Origin: JAJDAT01 sp964570665
Lineage (GTDB): Bacteria > Nitrospinota > Nitrospinia > Nitrospinales > JAJDAT01
NCBI GenBank assembly: GCA_964570665.1
Contig: CAZMZH010000009.1
Coordinates: 111,513 to 175,512, forward strand
DNA: 64,000 nt
Reading direction: 5' to 3'
Below, piece by piece: positions 44,298-52,755 of this stretch. A program made the position numbers and the translations under genes. The notes under the pieces are model-generated. The model made no database searches. It saw nothing but the letters and a program-made list of their open reading frames with translations, and had not been told where the DNA came from. Within the stretch, counting starts at the first letter, position 1, and each line of letters opens with the position of its first letter.

Positions 44298-46229
44298 ATG
44301 CTTAGCTACGTTAGGAAACATGCCGATTCATGGATGATTAAATCCATTATTTATATGATTGCTTTTGCGTTTGTGGGGACCGTTTTTTATTCTTGGGGTA
44401 TGGGAGGTTCGGCTGATTTTAAGGGCGATGTCGTAGCAGAAGTTCAAGACCAGGAAATCCATTTTGGGGAATATGAAAAAACCTTTAATAACTTGATCGA
44501 TGTTTATCGACAACAGTTTGGTTCTCGTTTTTCTCAGGATTATATCGCTAAGTTAGATCTGAAAAATGTGGCTTTAGATGGATTAATAAAAAATAAATTA
44601 TTATTAGCCGAAGCAAGAAAACAAAATATACGAGTAAGCGATAAAGAACTAATCGATCATATTCAAAAAATACCGGCTTTCCAAAGAGATAAGAAATTTA
44701 GTCGAAATGTTTATATGAACTTTTTAAAGTTTAGAAGATTATCTCCAAAAGAATTTGAGACCGCCCAACGTAGAAATTTGACTATAGAAAAATTGGAAAA
44801 CTTAGTTAAAAAACAGGCGAAGGTATCGGCTTCCGAGGTATTAGAAGCTTATAAGCGTGAAGAGAATAAAGTTAAATTGGACTATATTTCAATTCCCGAA
44901 TCACATTTTAAAATTAATGAAGACCCAAACGAGGAAGAGATTCAGGAATACTATAATAAAAACAAGTCCAATTTCGAGATTCAAGAGCAAACTAATTTTC
45001 AATTCGTAAAGCTGGAATACAAAAGTTTTGAAGGAGAAGTTCAAATACACGAAGAAGATATTGACGATTATTATAAAAGCAATATAGGTAAATATAGGGT
45101 TGAAGAACAGTTTAAGGCGAGCCACATACTGTTTCGAGTTCCCGCTTCAAATAACTCCTCTGGCGATGAAAAAGACGACGCCGAGGATGAAAATAAAGTT
45201 AAAGCTAAAGAAAAAGCGAATGATATTTTATTAAAAATTCAGGCGAACGAAGATTTTGCAGAATTGGCTAAGGTGCATTCCGACGATTCTGGAACCAAAA
45301 GTCGTGGCGGAGATTTAGGAACCTTTCCTAAAGGAACAATGGTCAAAGAATTTGAGAACGCTTTGATTAAATTAAAGCCTGGGGAAGTGAGTCAACCGGT
45401 TTTATCCCCCTTCGGTTACCATTTGATTAAGCTAGAAGAAAATATAGAGTCTCGCGTCAAAACTTTAGAGGAAGTCAAAGAATCTATCGAAAAGGAATTA
45501 AAATCGAGAAAATCGCGACAAAGAGCCCGTAGAGTTTTAAAACATATTAATAAAAATATTGATTTAGACCAAGACCTTGCGAGAGGGGCAAAAGAAAAAG
45601 GCGTTGAAGTGGAAACTACAGGTTTTATCACCAGAAGTATTCACGATGTTCCAAAGATTGGCATTGTCCCAGAATTTTATAACGCAGCTTTTACTCTAGA
45701 TAAAGAAAAAGTGAGCGAACCTATTCATACGGCAGAAGCTTCTTACCTAATTAAAATTGCGGAAACGAAGGAGCCTTATATTCCAAGTTTGGAAGATGTA
45801 AAAGAAAAAATTATTGAAAAAGTAAAAGAGGAAAAAAATAAAAAGCTGACAAAAGAGAACGTCGAAGTGTTTGCCGAACAAATTAAAAAGAATAAAGATA
45901 TTTTACCTGTTGCAGAAAGTTTAAAATTTGTGATTCAACATACCCCTTTCTTTGGAATCGACGATTCAATCCCAGGAATTGGCGATCTTCAAGAGCTTAA
46001 AGAAAAAGCATTTGCTCTTTCAAACGGAGAGGTAACCGCAGTTTTTGCTCGACGCGCTCATTACTTAATTAAAATAGCCGAAACAAAAAAAGCCCAAGAA
46101 CCAGACGAGGCAAACAAAGAGCGCTTGTATAAAGCCAGACAATTGGCAAAAGGAGAGATTTTTTATTCCAATTGGTATGACAAGCTTAACGAAAATGCGG
46201 TTGTAAAAAAGTATCCTGAGTTTTTATAA
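44298..46229 (+). CDS. ppiD: PpiD/SurA-type membrane-anchored peptidyl-prolyl isomerase
   Basis: Periplasmic folding factor of 643 residues anchored by one N-terminal helix (about 14-36). The opening MLSYVRKHADSWMIKSIIYM is typical of PpiD. A SurA_N chaperone-like segment follows, then a parvulin domain (about 272-380: FKASHILFRV, KVHSDDSGTKSRGGDLGTFP, KLKPGEVSQPVLSPFGYHLI). A second, degenerate parvulin-like region lies nearer the C-terminus (SNGEVTAVFARRAHYLIKIA). It has an acidic insert (SGDEKDDAEDENK). AAGGAG precedes the ATG. It may assist outer-membrane protein folding and assembly of exported enzymes. Confidence 0.92.
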   Translation: MLSYVRKHADSWMIKSIIYMIAFAFVGTVFYSWGMGGSADFKGDVVAEVQDQEIHFGEYEKTFNNLIDVYRQQFGSRFSQDYIAKLDLKNVALDGLIKNKLLLAEARKQNIRVSDKELIDHIQKIPAFQRDKKFSRNVYMNFLKFRRLSPKEFETAQRRNLTIEKLENLVKKQAKVSASEVLEAYKREENKVKLDYISIPESHFKINEDPNEEEIQEYYNKNKSNFEIQEQTNFQFVKLEYKSFEGEVQIHEEDIDDYYKSNIGKYRVEEQFKASHILFRVPASNNSSGDEKDDAEDENKVKAKEKANDILLKIQANEDFAELAKVHSDDSGTKSRGGDLGTFPKGTMVKEFENALIKLKPGEVSQPVLSPFGYHLIKLEENIESRVKTLEEVKESIEKELKSRKSRQRARRVLKHINKNIDLDQDLARGAKEKGVEVETTGFITRSIHDVPKIGIVPEFYNAAFTLDKEKVSEPIHTAEASYLIKIAETKEPYIPSLEDVKEKIIEKVKEEKNKKLTKENVEVFAEQIKKNKDILPVAESLKFVIQHTPFFGIDDSIPGIGDLQELKEKAFALSNGEVTAVFARRAHYLIKIAETKKAQEPDEANKERLYKARQLAKGEIFYSNWYDKLNENAVVKKYPEFL

Positions 46230-46295
46230 GGTTAAAGGGAATTACGCTTTATTTAAATTCAAATTGTTGACGTTGCGTGGATTGATTAGGAAACT

Positions 46296-46315
46296 AGTTT
46301 ATAAATAAACTTTTT
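46296..46315 (+). terminator. AT-rich hairpin after ppiD
   Basis: Perfect arms AGTTTAT (46296-46302) and ATAAACT (46305-46311) followed by TTTT, 67 bp after the ppiD stop. The stem is AT-rich and weak, but the layout is that of a rho-independent terminator. Confidence 0.4.
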
Positions 46316-46321
46316 AGCCGA

Positions 46322-46349
46322 AGGCGACTCTATCGCCTATGCTAGGCAT
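46322..46349. repeat. Two mutually exclusive hairpins sharing one arm
   Basis: AGGCGA (46322-46327) pairs with TCGCCT (46333-46338), and GCCTA (46335-46339) can instead pair with TAGGC (46343-46347) around a 3-nt loop. The shared bases mean only one can form at a time. A run of six T follows at 46355-46360. It lies in the convergent intergenic region after ppiD and the ABC permease gene. Confidence 0.45.
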
Positions 46350-46419
46350 TCAGGTTTTTTGACTTGGCTTAGGATAAACTCTAAGGAAGGATCCCGCCGA
46401 TGCAATAAATTCGCTACCT

Positions 46420-47166
46420 TTAATTTTGACTTTTAAGAGTAAAGCGGTTTTCCAAAAAGTGTACGACTTGAGCCATTAAAAGAGTTAAGAATAAATAGGT
46501 TAAGGCAATAAAAGTATAAGTTTCAAAATAATTAAAGTTTTTTGCGGCAAATTCGTTGCCCACTCTAAGAATATCCGCGATCGCTAAAACCGAGACCAGA
46601 CTCGTATCCTTAAGCATGCCCAATGTTTGATTTCCTATCGACGGAATGATAGTACGCATAGCTTGTGGCAGCACAATTTTGCGCATAGCCTGTTTGTAGT
46701 TCATTCCTAAACTTCTCGCCGCTTCGAGTTGTTCGGGAGGAATCGCTTCAATTCCAGCTCGAAAAACGTCCGCCATATAAGCCCCATAGCAAAGACCAAA
46801 ACTCAATATTGCCGCCGACAATGCGGGAATTTGTACGTATTCTCCGAGCGCGTAATAAACGTAAAATAACAAAACCAACAACGGTATGCCGCGTAAAGCT
46901 TCGGTATAGAGCGATGCGCTAGTAACGAGAAATGTTTTTTTGGAAAGCTTCCCTAGTCCAACCAACAATCCTACAATAATGGCAACAGCGCTTCCTGAAA
47001 AAGTAACTAAAGCCGTATAAGCAACGCCAGAGGGAAGAACTTGGGCTAGTTTCCAGAAATAATCGGGACCTTCGGAGATTGAGTAATAATCCCGCAGAGG
47101 CAGTACGATAAGAAAGAACAGACTACCAAAAAATAATATATTCCACGCTTTATTTTGTGCGCTCAT
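46420..47166 (-). CDS. Amino-acid-type ABC transporter permease
   Basis: Polytopic protein of 248 residues of the PAAT (HisM/GlnP) family. The EAA loop is EQLEAARSLGMNYKQAMRKI, followed by VLPQAMRTIIPSIGNQTLGM and LKDTSLVSVLAIADILRVGN, all diagnostic. TEALRGIPLLVLLFYVYYAL is the usual segment before it. It overlaps the binding-protein gene by an ATGA junction and is the last gene of the ATPase, binding protein, permease operon. Confidence 0.92.
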   Translation of the reverse strand: MSAQNKAWNILFFGSLFFLIVLPLRDYYSISEGPDYFWKLAQVLPSGVAYTALVTFSGSAVAIIVGLLVGLGKLSKKTFLVTSASLYTEALRGIPLLVLLFYVYYALGEYVQIPALSAAILSFGLCYGAYMADVFRAGIEAIPPEQLEAARSLGMNYKQAMRKIVLPQAMRTIIPSIGNQTLGMLKDTSLVSVLAIADILRVGNEFAAKNFNYFETYTFIALTYLFLTLLMAQVVHFLENRFTLKSQN

Positions 47167-48005
47167 AAATTCTCTGGGTTGACGGTTAATGTTGGCACGC
47201 TAGCTGCCATACCGAGGTTCCATTTTTTATGAAGTTTGTCGACCGTTCCATTGGATAACAATGTTTTTAAAGAACTGTTAACACGATCTAATAAAGTCTT
47301 GTCGTTTTTTTGAAATACAATCCCGTAATATTCGTCAGTCATTATTTCGCCTGCCATTTTGATTTTCTCAAAAATGGCTTCGTCTTTTGACTTGTAATAT
47401 AAAGTTCCAGAACTCTCCCCGAGGACCGCTCCGATTTCGCCTTTTATTAGGTCGGCTATAGCATGTCCATAAAGCTGATATCCTTTAATTTTTAAATTAG
47501 ATTCTTTTTCTAATAAAAAATAAGCCGTTGTTCCAATCTGCGCCCCTACGGTAATATTTTTTGCCTTTACGTCGGCAAGTCCAGTAATTCCTTCAGTATC
47601 TTTACGAATGACCAAAGCCAAGCCACTTTTTAAATATGGGATACTAAAAGCCATTTTTTCCTTTCTTTCTTCAAGGATAGTGACAGAACTTATTACTGCG
47701 TCGAATTTTTTGGTGATTAAGCCGCCGAACAAACCGGCCCATTCCACATTGATCAACTTTATCTTTAAATTAGCTTCTTTAGCTAATGCTTTGGCTAGCT
47801 CGGGTTCAAATCCATCAACTTCTTTATCGTCGCCAATAAAAGACATTGGCGGTAATGTAGCGTCCGTGGCGATAACTATCGTATTGTCGCTATCGGTCGA
47901 ATCAGTTTTGGTTTTGCATCCTCCCAATAAAAAAATCGTTTGAGTCAGTATCAGAGCAAATAAACATCCCGCGAATAAAGAATTAATTGAATGGTTATGT
48001 TGCAA
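47163..48005 (-). CDS. Amino-acid-type ABC transporter substrate-binding lipoprotein
   Basis: Protein of 280 residues with a lipoprotein signal (lipobox LLGGC near residue 30). The mature part is a type 2 periplasmic binding fold of the SBP_bac_3 family: IVIATDATLPPMSFIGDDKE, VDGFEPELAKALAKEANLKI and FDAVISSVTILEERKEKMAF. The family binds polar amino acids or related molecules; specificity is unknown. The start is TTG and overlaps the ATPase gene by 11 bp. Confidence 0.9.
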   Translation of the reverse strand: MQHNHSINSLFAGCLFALILTQTIFLLGGCKTKTDSTDSDNTIVIATDATLPPMSFIGDDKEVDGFEPELAKALAKEANLKIKLINVEWAGLFGGLITKKFDAVISSVTILEERKEKMAFSIPYLKSGLALVIRKDTEGITGLADVKAKNITVGAQIGTTAYFLLEKESNLKIKGYQLYGHAIADLIKGEIGAVLGESSGTLYYKSKDEAIFEKIKMAGEIMTDEYYGIVFQKNDKTLLDRVNSSLKTLLSNGTVDKLHKKWNLGMAASVPTLTVNPENL

Positions 48006-49110
48006 GAGCTTTTCCTTTTGACAAAGGGTCGGATGGCATCATTAAAATTTGACGACTATCGAGTAAAACGCTGATTTTATTCCCGGGGCGAGACTTTAAA
48101 AAACTTTCATTGGCTTGGTTGTTATTAATCAAAACTGAAAAAGACTCTCCATTTTTTAATGCGATTTCGTAACGAGTTGCGTTTCCCATGAAGGTTTTTT
48201 TAAGCAAAATACCTGCAAACTCGTTAGACGCTCCGCCCGAAACATCTTTGATTGATAGTAAAATGCATTCAGGTCGAATGTATAAATCGACTGGAGTATT
48301 TGTTTCCCATTCTTTTTGGGTTTCGCAGACTAATGTTCCAATGTAATCGACTTTAATCCAAACGCGATTTCCGTTTTGTTGTTCCACCATGCCTTCTAAC
48401 CGGTTTACTTCGCCTAAAAATTCGGCAACATAGCGGGAATTAGGTTCTTGATACAATTCGGTGGGATTCCCAATTTGTAGCAATTTTCCTTTTTTTAAAA
48501 TGCCAATTCTATGGGAAAGGCTCAAAGCCTCTTCTTGATCGTGAGTAACAAAAAGAAAAGTAATACCAAATGATTTTTGCGCTTCCGCCATTTCATCGCG
48601 GAGGCTGGATCGTAAACCGGGGTCCAATGCTGAAAAGGGTTCGTCTAAAAGCAGTATTTTAGGTCGGTTTATTATTGCGCGCGCAATTGCCACACGCTGT
48701 TTTTCGCCGCCGCTTAAATCTTGAGGACGCGAATGTTTTAGTTCCTTCAATCTAAGGGTGTCTAATAGACCGTCGACAAAAAATTCCGTTTCCCCTTCCG
48801 GAACTTTACGAATGCGTGGTCCTACCGCGATATTGTCGTACACTGTTAAATGGTTAAATAAAGCATAGTTTTGGAAAATGAAACCCACGGGTCGTTTTTC
48901 GACAGGTGTGGAAGTCATATCCTTTCCTTCGATAAAGACCTTTCCTTGGCCTGGAGTTTCAAAACCAGCAATGATTCTTAAAAGAGTGGTTTTCCCACAA
49001 CCGCTTTCGCCCAATAAAGTAAAAATTTCTTTATCGGAGATTTCTAGAGAAAGGCAGTCAATTACTGACTTTTCGCCAAAGGACTTAGATAAGTTTTCTA
49101 AAATGAGCAT
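47995..49110 (-). CDS. PotA/CysA-type ABC transporter ATPase with TOBE domain
   Basis: Protein of 371 residues. Walker A GESGCGKTT, the signature LSGGEKQRVAIARAI and Walker B ILLLDEPFSALDP are intact, and the H-loop is FVTHDQEEA. After residue about 235 a C-terminal TOBE regulatory domain is present (VDLYIRPECILLSI, LLKKTFMGNATRYEIALKNG). This architecture is that of PotA, FbpC or CysA ATPases, whereas amino-acid permeases of the PAAT type normally pair with short GlnQ-like ATPases without TOBE. So the operon is a mixed system. Confidence 0.9.
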   Translation of the reverse strand: MLILENLSKSFGEKSVIDCLSLEISDKEIFTLLGESGCGKTTLLRIIAGFETPGQGKVFIEGKDMTSTPVEKRPVGFIFQNYALFNHLTVYDNIAVGPRIRKVPEGETEFFVDGLLDTLRLKELKHSRPQDLSGGEKQRVAIARAIINRPKILLLDEPFSALDPGLRSSLRDEMAEAQKSFGITFLFVTHDQEEALSLSHRIGILKKGKLLQIGNPTELYQEPNSRYVAEFLGEVNRLEGMVEQQNGNRVWIKVDYIGTLVCETQKEWETNTPVDLYIRPECILLSIKDVSGGASNEFAGILLKKTFMGNATRYEIALKNGESFSVLINNNQANESFLKSRPGNKISVLLDSRQILMMPSDPLSKGKALAT

Positions 49111-49239
49111 TTTGTTTTTAGGGCAGATCGGTCATTCAAGTTTTTATTCATCCGCGTTTCTTTCTGGAGAAAGATACAAGAAAACAATTTCTACTGCAAA
49201 GATAGATGAGAACAAGTAGGTTAAGAAAATCATAGGAAT

Positions 49240-49899
49240 TTATTCCCAGGTTTCTAAGCCGTAAGCTCCGTCCCAAAACAACCACTCTAAGTTTGTTGAA
49301 TGAATAAAAGCGTCGATCATTGATTTTCTAATTTCAAGAGAAACGGATTTGGCGGAGCGGTTCGTTAAATCGATCATGTCCTGAACAATTTTATAAAACT
49401 CCTCTCCAGAATAAGTATCGATCCATTTTTGGTAAGGATTGTTGGCGACAGAATTTTTGTGAATGTGAATACCGACTTCACGGTAAATCCAAAAACACGG
49501 GAGCAATGCCGCTAACCCTTCCTGGTAACTTCTATGATTAACGGCGTTCATTAAGAAGTTAGTGTATCCAAAGCACCTGGGTTGTTCAGGAAGATCGGGT
49601 TGAATACCAAAATGCTCGAAATAAAACTCATGCAACCCCCGTTCGGCAAGGATGGCGCCTTTCGAGAATTCAAGCAATAAAACCAGATCGTCAGGATTAG
49701 GAGCTTTTGATGCCGCAATAGCAAGAGCCCGGGCGAACTCGACCAAATAAAGAGAATCCTGTTTCATATAAAATTGAAATTTTTCTTTCGCTAAAGTCCC
49801 GTTGGTTAATTCTTGATTGAAGGGATGCTCAATAATGGTTATATATTTATCTTCTATAGTTTTCCAGGCTTCCTCAGAAAATGACATTTTATCGTTCAT
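49240..49899 (-). CDS. tenA: Thiaminase II / aminopyrimidine aminohydrolase TenA
   Basis: Protein of 219 residues starting at the ATG at 49899, whose ATGA junction with thiD is a classic coupling signal; a TTG three codons upstream is less likely. TenA hydrolyses aminopyrimidine breakdown products of thiamine so that HMP can be reused. Motifs seen: HPFNQELTNGTLAKEKFQFY, DSLYLVEFARALAIAA, and the catalytic Cys135 in ALLPCFWIYREVG. Glu near the C-terminus (STNLEWLFWDGAYGLE) also matches. With thiD it makes a pyrimidine salvage unit. Confidence 0.93.
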   Translation of the reverse strand: MNDKMSFSEEAWKTIEDKYITIIEHPFNQELTNGTLAKEKFQFYMKQDSLYLVEFARALAIAASKAPNPDDLVLLLEFSKGAILAERGLHEFYFEHFGIQPDLPEQPRCFGYTNFLMNAVNHRSYQEGLAALLPCFWIYREVGIHIHKNSVANNPYQKWIDTYSGEEFYKIVQDMIDLTNRSAKSVSLEIRKSMIDAFIHSTNLEWLFWDGAYGLETWE

Positions 49900-50732
49900 G
49901 AATTCCAAAATTTATAAAAGTGTTTAATAGGGCCGTTCCCATGTCCCAATTTAAAATGGGAACCGGCGGTAATGGCGCCAGTAATGAACTCGCGACTTAA
50001 ATTGGTCGCATGTTCAATTGTGTTTCCCAAAGCCAGGAAAGAGGCAATCGCGGCGGAAAAAGAACAACCCGCGCCATGTAAGTTGTTTGTTTCGATACGT
50101 TCGCAATGTAATTGAATGGCTAACCCAATACGTTCCGTTTTTTTTATAAACAACCAGTCGTCAGACACATTATCTTTTAAATGGCCTCCTTTTACTACTG
50201 CGGCTTGCGGACCCAAACCGCATAAATCTTTTGCAGCTTGCGCTAAGTCTTTAGAGGAATCCAAACGACGGTCCAACAACATTTCAGCTTCAGGGATATT
50301 AGGAGTCAGGACTGTCGCAAGAGGGATCAATTCTTCTTTTAAAGCTGCAATCGCCTCGTCCAGCAATAGCTTGTCGCCGCTTTTAGCGACCATTACCGGA
50401 TCGACCACTAGATTAGTAATGTCACGCTCTTTTAGAATACAAGATATTTTTTGAATGACCTCCGGGCGGTGCAGCATACCCGTTTTAATGGCGTCCACTC
50501 CGATATCGTCAAAAACAGCGTTGATTTGGTCGACAATAAAATCGGCGGGAACGTCGTGAATCCCCGAAACGCCGACGGTATTTTGAGCGGTTAATGCTGA
50601 GATCGCCGACATGCCATAGCAACCCAAAGCGGAAAAAGTTTTTAAATCCGCTTGAATACCTGCGCCGCCGCCGCTATCCGACCCTGCGATCGTCAAAACC
50701 CTTGCGTATTCTTTTTTATTTTCGTTATTCAT
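49896..50732 (-). CDS. thiD: Hydroxymethylpyrimidine/phosphomethylpyrimidine kinase ThiD
   Basis: Kinase of 278 residues, starting at the ATG at 50732; an upstream start at 50843 would add 37 residues of low similarity. Motifs are intact: VLTIAGSDSGGGAGIQADLK, the pyrimidine-binding Gln in LTAQNT, VLTPNIPEAEMLL, and the catalytic Cys in LHGAGCSFSAAIA. It overlaps tenA by 4 bp, so HMP released by TenA is phosphorylated by its neighbour. It is the second ThiD in the window, distinct from the ThiDN fusion. No TPP riboswitch is seen upstream. Confidence 0.95.
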   Translation of the reverse strand: MNNENKKEYARVLTIAGSDSGGGAGIQADLKTFSALGCYGMSAISALTAQNTVGVSGIHDVPADFIVDQINAVFDDIGVDAIKTGMLHRPEVIQKISCILKERDITNLVVDPVMVAKSGDKLLLDEAIAALKEELIPLATVLTPNIPEAEMLLDRRLDSSKDLAQAAKDLCGLGPQAAVVKGGHLKDNVSDDWLFIKKTERIGLAIQLHCERIETNNLHGAGCSFSAAIASFLALGNTIEHATNLSREFITGAITAGSHFKLGHGNGPIKHFYKFWNS

Positions 50733-50888
50733 CACTCGATAGTAACTAAAAAAATTGCCGAAACCAACTACTGAAAACTCATTCGAAGAAGATTGAAAGA
50801 AGAAGCTATCTTTTTTACTAAAATTTTTTTTTGACGGGTTCAAACTTTAGTTTCTTTATCGATCAAATTATATTATAAACCCTTGCTT

Positions 50889-50943
50889 TCGATTCCATTC
50901 AAAATCGATTAAAATACCGCCTTCACTTGACGACTAAAAACAG
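50889..50943 (+). promoter_or_regulatory. Inverted repeats in the purD leader
   Basis: Two inverted repeats lie just upstream of purD: TCGATT (50889-50894) with AATCGA (50903-50908), and CGACT with AGTCG around a 6-nt loop near 50928-50943. Either may be an operator or leader structure. Neither matches a regulatory motif I can name. Confidence 0.3.
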
Positions 50944-50978
50944 TCGGAAATCGTAACTTTTGAATAAGCGAAAAATAA

Positions 50979-52241
50979 ATGAATGTATTGGTTGTAGGCG
51001 GTGGTGGTAGAGAACATGCCCTTGCTTGGAAAATTCGTCAAAGCGCGTTGGTTGAAAAAGTTTATTGCGCTCCAGGTAACGCTGGCACCGCCAGCGTCGC
51101 AGAAAATGTTCCAATTGGAGCCGATAAAATCGGTGAGCTTATCCAGTTCGCGCAAGAAAACAACGTGGAATTGACCGTTGTCGGACCGGAGCAACCTTTG
51201 GTATTAGGAATCGTCGACGCCTTTCTGGCAAAGGGATTGCGAGCTTTTGGTCCATCCGCAAAGGCCGCACAATTGGAGGGAAGCAAAGCCTTTTCTAAAG
51301 ACCTTATGAAAAAATACGGAATTCCCACTGCGGATTACCAGGTGTTCCAATCTCCAGTCGACGCGAAAAAATATATCGATAGCGTGGGACCGGTTGCCGT
51401 AAAAGCCGACGGCTTGGCGGCGGGAAAAGGCGTCGCTATCTGCATGAATAGCGAATCCGCTAAAAAAGCCGTGGACGAGATCATGGAACAAAAAGCTTTT
51501 GGCGACGCGGGATCGAAAATCGTCATCGAAGAATTTTTAGTGGGTGAAGAGTTATCGTTATTGGCGTTCACAGACGGTAAAACTGTTCTACCTTTGGATT
51601 CGGCGCAAGACCATAAACAAGCCTACGATGGCGATAAAGGTCCGAATACTGGCGGTATGGGCGCTTTTTCTCCCGCTCCGATTTTTACTCCAGAATTAAA
51701 AGAACAGGTTATGAACGAGGTTATGATTCCTGCCGTTCGCGGTATGGAAGCCGACGGTATCGTATATAAGGGGTTGCTCTATGCGGGATTGATGCTGACC
51801 GAGTCGGGACCGAAAACCTTGGAGTTTAACGCGCGATTTGGCGATCCGGAAACACAGCCCTTGCTCATGCGGATGCAGAACGATATCGTTCCTATTTTCC
51901 AAGCGTGTATCGATGGAACTTTGGCCAATTACACCCTGGACTGGGATTCAAAAACGGCAGTCTGTGTTGTTATGGCCGCTAAGGGATATCCTGGTTCATA
52001 TGAAAAAGGGATGGAAATAAGAGGTTTGAAAGAAGCTGAAGAAACGGGCGCGGTGGTTTTCCATGCCGGTACAAGGTCCAATAGCGATAAGGTGGAAACT
52101 TCTGGCGGCAGAGTGTTGGGAGTGACCGCTTTAGGCGATACGATGGACGATGCGTTATCTTGTTCTTATAGCGCCGTTGAAAAAATCACTTGGGACGGTA
52201 TTCATTACCGTAAAGATATTGGTAGGCGCGGAGAGCATTAA
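50979..52241 (+). CDS. purD: Phosphoribosylamine-glycine ligase PurD
   Basis: ATP-grasp ligase of purine synthesis, joining phosphoribosylamine and glycine. Motifs: MNVLVVGGGGREHALAWKIR, VVGPEQPLVLGIVDAFLAKG, PVAVKADGLAAGKGVAI, the metal-binding TGGMGAFSPAPIF, and LEFNARFGDPETQPLL. Length 420 is normal. It is GC-richer than most of the window: one 60-bp line counted by hand is about 55% GC, against about 30% in the kinase gene at 31 kb. Hence it may be highly expressed or acquired. Confidence 0.97.
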   Translation: MNVLVVGGGGREHALAWKIRQSALVEKVYCAPGNAGTASVAENVPIGADKIGELIQFAQENNVELTVVGPEQPLVLGIVDAFLAKGLRAFGPSAKAAQLEGSKAFSKDLMKKYGIPTADYQVFQSPVDAKKYIDSVGPVAVKADGLAAGKGVAICMNSESAKKAVDEIMEQKAFGDAGSKIVIEEFLVGEELSLLAFTDGKTVLPLDSAQDHKQAYDGDKGPNTGGMGAFSPAPIFTPELKEQVMNEVMIPAVRGMEADGIVYKGLLYAGLMLTESGPKTLEFNARFGDPETQPLLMRMQNDIVPIFQACIDGTLANYTLDWDSKTAVCVVMAAKGYPGSYEKGMEIRGLKEAEETGAVVFHAGTRSNSDKVETSGGRVLGVTALGDTMDDALSCSYSAVEKITWDGIHYRKDIGRRGEH

Positions 52242-52245
52242 AAGC

Positions 52246-52632
52246 TTAATCGTATTGAGCGCCTTTTTCTTTGGGGACTTCAGCCATTTGCTTACCGAAT
52301 ATCCAATTAGCTAATTTAATAGATCCCCAGGTCATTCCCACGATAATGCCAAGACCTATTGATGCCCAAAGCGCGACATTGCCCGACTCCGACATCCCTC
52401 TCAAAAAAACAAACGCCCCTATGGGAAGCGACATGATAGAGCCAAATATCACTAACATCATGGCGGTTCGCGCAAAATATTTTGGGCGAACGTCAATTTT
52501 CATTTCATTAATATATTTTTGGTTTTCTGGTAGCGCTAAATCCAAAAGTTCGACGTTGCCCCCGCCAAAACAATTCGGGCAGTGTTGACCTCCCCAGAAA
52601 GCGTTTCTACAATTGATACAAAATTTTTGCAT
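52246..52632 (-). CDS. Small membrane protein with N-terminal zinc ribbon
   Basis: Protein of 128 residues. Two cysteine pairs at the N-terminus (FCINCRNAF and HCPNCFGGG) form a likely zinc ribbon. Two hydrophobic helices follow (MMLVIFGSIMSLPIGAFVFL and VALWASIGLGIIVGMTWGSI). Function unknown. It converges on purD with a 4-bp gap. Confidence 0.75.
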   Translation of the reverse strand: MQKFCINCRNAFWGGQHCPNCFGGGNVELLDLALPENQKYINEMKIDVRPKYFARTAMMLVIFGSIMSLPIGAFVFLRGMSESGNVALWASIGLGIIVGMTWGSIKLANWIFGKQMAEVPKEKGAQYD

Positions 52633-52755
52633 TTTCCTCTAAACTTTGTTGTTTATTCGATTGAAAATCATACTATCCTAAGGGCGGCAACGAGTCAACA
52701 GAACCGGTTTGCCACAATTTTTTAATGACTTTTTAAGAAGTTGGAAATTGAAAAT

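Noticed and set aside
50733..50843. Upstream start for thiD giving 315 residues
   Set aside because: The extra 37 residues do not resemble ThiD, and the ATG at 50732 gives the normal length.
50844..50978. TPP riboswitch ahead of thiD, or purine riboswitch ahead of purD
   Set aside because: The conserved CTGAGA and related thiamine-box bases are absent, and no purine aptamer core is visible; only short inverted repeats are present.
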